Shown piece by piece: positions 61,264-64,000 of a DNA stretch of 64,000 nucleotides. Position 1 is the stretch's first letter. Each line of letters begins with the position of its first letter. The stretch lies in contig NZ_JBFBIK010000007.1 of assembly GCF_040685555.1 (NCBI RefSeq), forward strand, positions 59,276 through 123,275, given 5' to 3'. This stretch comes from Sphaerisporangium sp040685555 (GTDB lineage: Bacteria; Actinomycetota; Actinomycetes; Streptosporangiales; Streptosporangiaceae). Both the position numbers and the translations under genes were made by a program. The notes beneath the pieces were generated by a model. The model was not told the DNA's origin. It worked only from the letters and a program-made list of their open reading frames with translations, and ran no database searches.

Positions 61264-61734
61264 TTGACTAGTACCAAGCGCTTGCTCCAGGGAGTGCCGA
61301 CCTTCGCGGAGCTGGTGGAGGCGCGTGCCGATGAGGAGCACGCGAGGACATGGACCTCGCCGTCCACGACCCGGAGACCGGCCTCGAATGCCCGCGCGCC
61401 GTCTTCGACGAGGCACGAAAGCTGGTCAACGCCCACGAGGCCATCGGAGAGATCGTCCGGCGGGGCGCGACCTTCGAGGGGTACTACAACAATCCCGACG
61501 CCGACGCCAGGCGCCTGCGCGACGGCTGGTACTGGAGCGGCGACCTCGGCTACCGCGACCAGGACGGATACTTCTACTTCGCCGGGCGCGACGCGGACTG
61601 GCTGCGCGTCGACGGCGAGAACTTCGCCGCCGCGCCCGTCGAGCGCATCCTCGCCAGGCACACCCCGGTGCGCTACGTGCCGATGGCCGCAACCGACCGT
61701 GCCGAGCTGAGGAAACGCTTCAGCGAGGGGGCGG
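61264..61734 (+). pseudogene. Decayed fadD17-like acyl-CoA synthetase
   Basis: Three fragments of one AMP-binding acyl-CoA synthetase in different frames: the N-terminal start LTSTKRLLQGVPTFAELVEARADEEHA from 61264 in one frame, then from 61350 in another frame MDLAVHDPETGLECPRAVFDEARKLVNAHEAIGEIVR and EGYYNNPDADARRLRDGWYWSGDLGYRDQDGYF followed by WLRVDGENFAAAPVERILARH, and a short C-terminal piece YVPMAATDRAELRKRF. The bulk of the adenylation domain is deleted and a frameshift joins the pieces. Block order matches FadD17-type enzymes. Confidence 0.82.
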
Positions 61735-61764
61735 GAGCACTTCCTGCTGTGATCTCGCTCGTGG

Positions 61765-62436
61765 TCAGGCGGTCTGGCCGGCCAGCAATCGGCCGAGCGG
61801 GACTCCGGCCAGGCGCCGCACGTCGTTCGCCATGTGCGCCTGGTCGCTGTACCCGCTCCCGGCTGCCACGTCGGCCAGCCGTGCCCCCGCTCTGGCCAGC
61901 GCGAGCGCCGTCTGGAATCGCACGATGCGCTGGAGGACCTTCGGCCCGTACCCGAACGCGCGCACGCACCGCCTGTTCAGCTGCCGCTCGCTGAGACCGA
62001 GATCCCATGCCACCTGGGCGACGGTCGAGCCGTGGCGGAGCGCTCGCGTGACGGTGGGAGCGGACTCCTCCGGCACCGGCGTCTCACGGAGCCGTACGGC
62101 CACCGCGCGCTGAAGGTCATCCGGCCCGCGGAGCTCGAACGCGGGGAGGTCGGCCAGCGGCACCCGCTGGTCCCTGAGCACCTCGGCGGGCACGCCGAAC
62201 ACCTCGCCCACGGCCCCCGGGCGAAAGCGGATGCCGGTGAACCGCTCGCCCGGCTCCAGCGTCGCCAGGAAATGACCCGTGTCCGGGCCCGCGACGTGCG
62301 GCCCGTCCGGACCCCAGATGAGGTCGACGCAGCCATCGGGAACGACTCGCTGGACGAGAGGGGCCGCGGCCTCCTGAACCCACAGGCAGGCCACCCGGTC
62401 GGCCAGTGAGGGGTCGGGCGCGGACTCCACGTACAT
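61765..62436 (-). CDS. AraC-family transcriptional regulator
   Basis: A 223-aa regulator. N-terminal sensing region with CLWVQEAAAPLVQRVVPDGCVDLIWGPDG (DUF6597-like) and C-terminal AraC HTH (VAQVAWDLGLSERQLNRRCVRAFGYGPKVLQRIVRFQTAL, ADVAAGSGYSDQAHMANDVRRLAGV). ATG at 62436, nine bases after the AI-2E gene stop on the same strand, so they share a transcript. Effector and targets unknown. Confidence 0.9.
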   Translation of the reverse strand: MYVESAPDPSLADRVACLWVQEAAAPLVQRVVPDGCVDLIWGPDGPHVAGPDTGHFLATLEPGERFTGIRFRPGAVGEVFGVPAEVLRDQRVPLADLPAFELRGPDDLQRAVAVRLRETPVPEESAPTVTRALRHGSTVAQVAWDLGLSERQLNRRCVRAFGYGPKVLQRIVRFQTALALARAGARLADVAAGSGYSDQAHMANDVRRLAGVPLGRLLAGQTA

Positions 62437-62445
62437 ACGTGCAGC

Positions 62446-63495
62446 TTACGAGCGTGGCTGGTCCTTCGGTATCTCGCCCGAGACGAGCGCGGCCGACCAC
62501 TTGGCGCTCGGGTCGCTGTCGATCAGCAGGGCCCGGGTGAGCAGCGTGAGCGGGATGGCGAGGAGCGCCCCGATCGGCCCGAGCACCGTGGCCCAGATGA
62601 TCAGCGACAGGAAGGTCACGGTCGTCGTCAGCCCTACCGCGTCGCCGAGGAACTTCGGCTGGATGAACGACTGGACCACGATGTTGATCACCATGTAGGC
62701 GACGATGGTGAGGATCATGGTCCGGATGCCCCCGGTGAGCAGTCCGAGCAGGGCGGGGGGCACCAGCCCGATGACGAAGCCGATGTTCGGGATGTAGTTC
62801 GTGATCAGCGCCAGCACCCCCCACAGGAGGGGGAGCGGCACGTGCAGCACGTACAGCGCGACGACGTCCAGAGCGGCGCAGATCAGGCCGAAGATCGTGG
62901 AGACGAGAAGGTAGCGGCGGGTCTTATGGGCGAACGTCGTGAGCGCGTTGGTGATGGCCGGTCGCTCTGCCGACGCGGCCGACATGACGCGGGAGATGAG
63001 CGGCGCGTCCAGGCTCATCGCCAGCAGGAGGATGACGATCAGGAGCAGGCTGGAGACCACGCCGAGCACGCTTGCCAGCAGTCCCTGGGCGAACTCGAAG
63101 ATCTTCGCGGGGTCGAACGACTGGAGGGCCTTGTTCACCTGCGGCGCGATGCCGTGCTGCGCCGCCCACTTCTGCGCGTCGGCCACGAGCTTGTTGAACT
63201 GGTTCGAGTAGGTGGGGAGCAGCACGGCCATCTGCACGACCGCGGTGGTGAGGATGGCGACCATGCCGAGCAGGACGACGATGACGGCCGCGAACGGGAC
63301 CGCGACGACCGTCCAGCCCGGCGCGTGCTTGCGCGTGAGCCAGTCCCTGATCGGGGACACCGCGATGGTGAGGACCAGGGCGAGCACGACTGGCCCGACG
63401 ATGGTGTCGATGGCCTTGATGCCGGCGAGGGCGATGACGGCCCCCGCGACGACGAGCAGCATGATCAGCGCCCGGGGTACCGTTCGATCGCTCAC
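62446..63495 (-). CDS. AI-2E-family (YhhQ/PerM-like) exporter
   Basis: A 349-aa inner-membrane protein of the AI-2E (TqsA/PerM) family with 7-8 helices. Blocks: VVLALVLTIAVSPIRDWLTRK, YSNQFNKLVADAQKW (soluble loop), GLICAALDVVALYVLHVPLPLLWGVLALITNYIPNIG and QPKFLGDAVGLTTTVTFLSLIIWATVLGPIGALLAIPLTLL. GTG at 63495 (TTG 63507 is an alternative). Transport direction is unproven for most members; upstream of the AraC gene. Confidence 0.9.
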   Translation of the reverse strand: MSDRTVPRALIMLLVVAGAVIALAGIKAIDTIVGPVVLALVLTIAVSPIRDWLTRKHAPGWTVVAVPFAAVIVVLLGMVAILTTAVVQMAVLLPTYSNQFNKLVADAQKWAAQHGIAPQVNKALQSFDPAKIFEFAQGLLASVLGVVSSLLLIVILLLAMSLDAPLISRVMSAASAERPAITNALTTFAHKTRRYLLVSTIFGLICAALDVVALYVLHVPLPLLWGVLALITNYIPNIGFVIGLVPPALLGLLTGGIRTMILTIVAYMVINIVVQSFIQPKFLGDAVGLTTTVTFLSLIIWATVLGPIGALLAIPLTLLTRALLIDSDPSAKWSAALVSGEIPKDQPRS

Positions 63496-63740
63496 GGCCT
63501 GCCTCAATCCGGTCGGGGAATCATCTGTTTCTACCGCTTGTTGTACTGGTGTTGGCGCGAGGCCCGAAAGCTTCTACTCGATCATTGCTCGTTATGGATC
63601 GAGAGCTGGCCGGAGACTGCTAATCTTTTGTCGTCGGCATCGCCCGGCCAACATCCCCGCTCTCCACTTCTGGTGGATGCGGCGTGGGCGCTGGTCGGTG
63701 GTGGTGTCGATACTCCTCTAAAAGATCTACCCAGCGTCGT

Positions 63741-63769
63741 TTGCGTCGCCAGGTCGGATCGGGTAAGTT
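63741..63769 (+). promoter_or_regulatory. rRNA operon promoter candidate P1
   Basis: TTGCGT (-35), 17-bp spacer, TAAGTT (-10). Tandem promoters are the rule before actinobacterial rRNA operons. Confidence 0.6.
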
Positions 63770-63851
63770 AGAGGGGTTGCCCTGGAGACGGGGTGGTCTG
63801 AATCCTAGCGGGTTCGAGTGGCTGGAAGTCAAGTGTCGGCAAAGACGCGAT

Positions 63852-63880
63852 TTGCTCCCGGTCAAGCGGCCTTATAGGAT
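63852..63880 (+). promoter_or_regulatory. rRNA operon promoter candidate P2
   Basis: TTGCTC (-35), exactly 17 bp, then TAGGAT (-10), about 95 bp downstream of P1. Closest to the 16S gene and with the better -10. Confidence 0.68.
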
Positions 63881-63943
63881 GAAGACATAACGAGATGGAA
63901 GCCCCGGAGCTTGGACCTTTGAACGGGTCGGGTGATGGTGTAC

Positions 63944-64000
63944 GCGTCCGTTTCTTGAGAACTCAACAGTGTGTTAAAAGCCAGTGCATGAATATGCATA
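63944..64000 (+). other. rRNA operon leader (box A-like region), 16S gene beyond the window
   Basis: TTTCTTGAGAACTCAACAGTG with GTGTTAAAAGCC at 63951-63980 is the antitermination/processing leader found before 16S rRNA in actinobacteria. No 16S sequence proper is present, so the gene should begin within the next ~150-200 bp. Confidence 0.85.

Overview
The window is about 70% G+C and uses GTG and TTG starts freely. Gene content fits a filamentous actinomycete: a dprA–rpsB–tsf–pyrH–frr–cdsA–rlmN backbone, DivIVA-like proteins, F420-type oxidoreductases, WXG100 proteins, RsbW-like ATPase with XRE/TPR regulator pairs, and CBM2-chitinases. The flavour is Streptosporangiaceae (Streptosporangium/Nonomuraea-like), but this placement is inferred from gene content and not from a marker-gene search.

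Layout. 1-4.4 kb: the 3' end of dprA, then an unusually repeat-rich stretch (an M23 peptidase with a 10-residue repeat linker and a CoA-transferase carrying Gly-rich 16-residue repeats) and a truncated MFS transporter. 4.4-11.2 kb: translation and lipid housekeeping (rpsB, tsf, pyrH, frr, cdsA, rlmN) with a SUFU-domain protein inserted. 11.2-18.2 kb: an accessory island with an ATPase/XRE-TPR regulator pair, tandem paralogous lipoproteins, and a WXG100-like protein behind a 593-aa partner. 18.7-22.2 kb: rnhA, an ABC exporter pair, a double-DivIVA protein and an Lrp regulator. 22.4-29.5 kb: a polyamine uptake and catabolism operon (aldehyde dehydrogenase, PotADBC, FAD oxidase) divergent from the Lrp regulator, with a 36-bp inverted-repeat operator candidate between them. 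29.6-37.5 kb: a DUF421 membrane protein, then a tightly packed cluster of a GCS2-type ligase fused to a circularly permuted ATP-grasp, an asparagine-synthetase-like amidotransferase, an S9 peptidase and a Cys-nucleophile hydrolase. 38.2 kb: initiator tRNA. 38.4-43.1 kb: a LacI regulator with three operator-like palindromes and a three-gene sugar catabolic operon. 43.2-46.9 kb: a third copy of the lipoprotein family behind a 703-aa protein that carries a TIR-like signature, then an LLM oxidoreductase. 47-54.4 kb: cation/proton antiporter, a rifampin-phosphotransferase-like protein, SDR, VC0807-like membrane protein, DUF5519-like protein and a LeuE-type exporter. 54.7-59.8 kb: three consecutive GH18 chitinases behind a perfect 17-bp palindrome. 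60-63.5 kb: a polytopic glycosyltransferase-like protein, a decayed fadD17-like pseudogene, an AraC regulator and an AI-2E-family exporter. The last 500 bp are tandem promoters and leader of a ribosomal RNA operon whose 16S gene lies just beyond the window.

The two loci that look least described are the four-gene ligase/amidotransferase/peptidase/hydrolase cluster (30.3-37.5 kb), which has the logic of making and trimming a small amidated peptide-like compound, and the 703-aa TIR-like protein followed by a lipoprotein whose two relatives sit beside the WXG100 locus. All functions come from reading translated motifs by eye; no searches were run.
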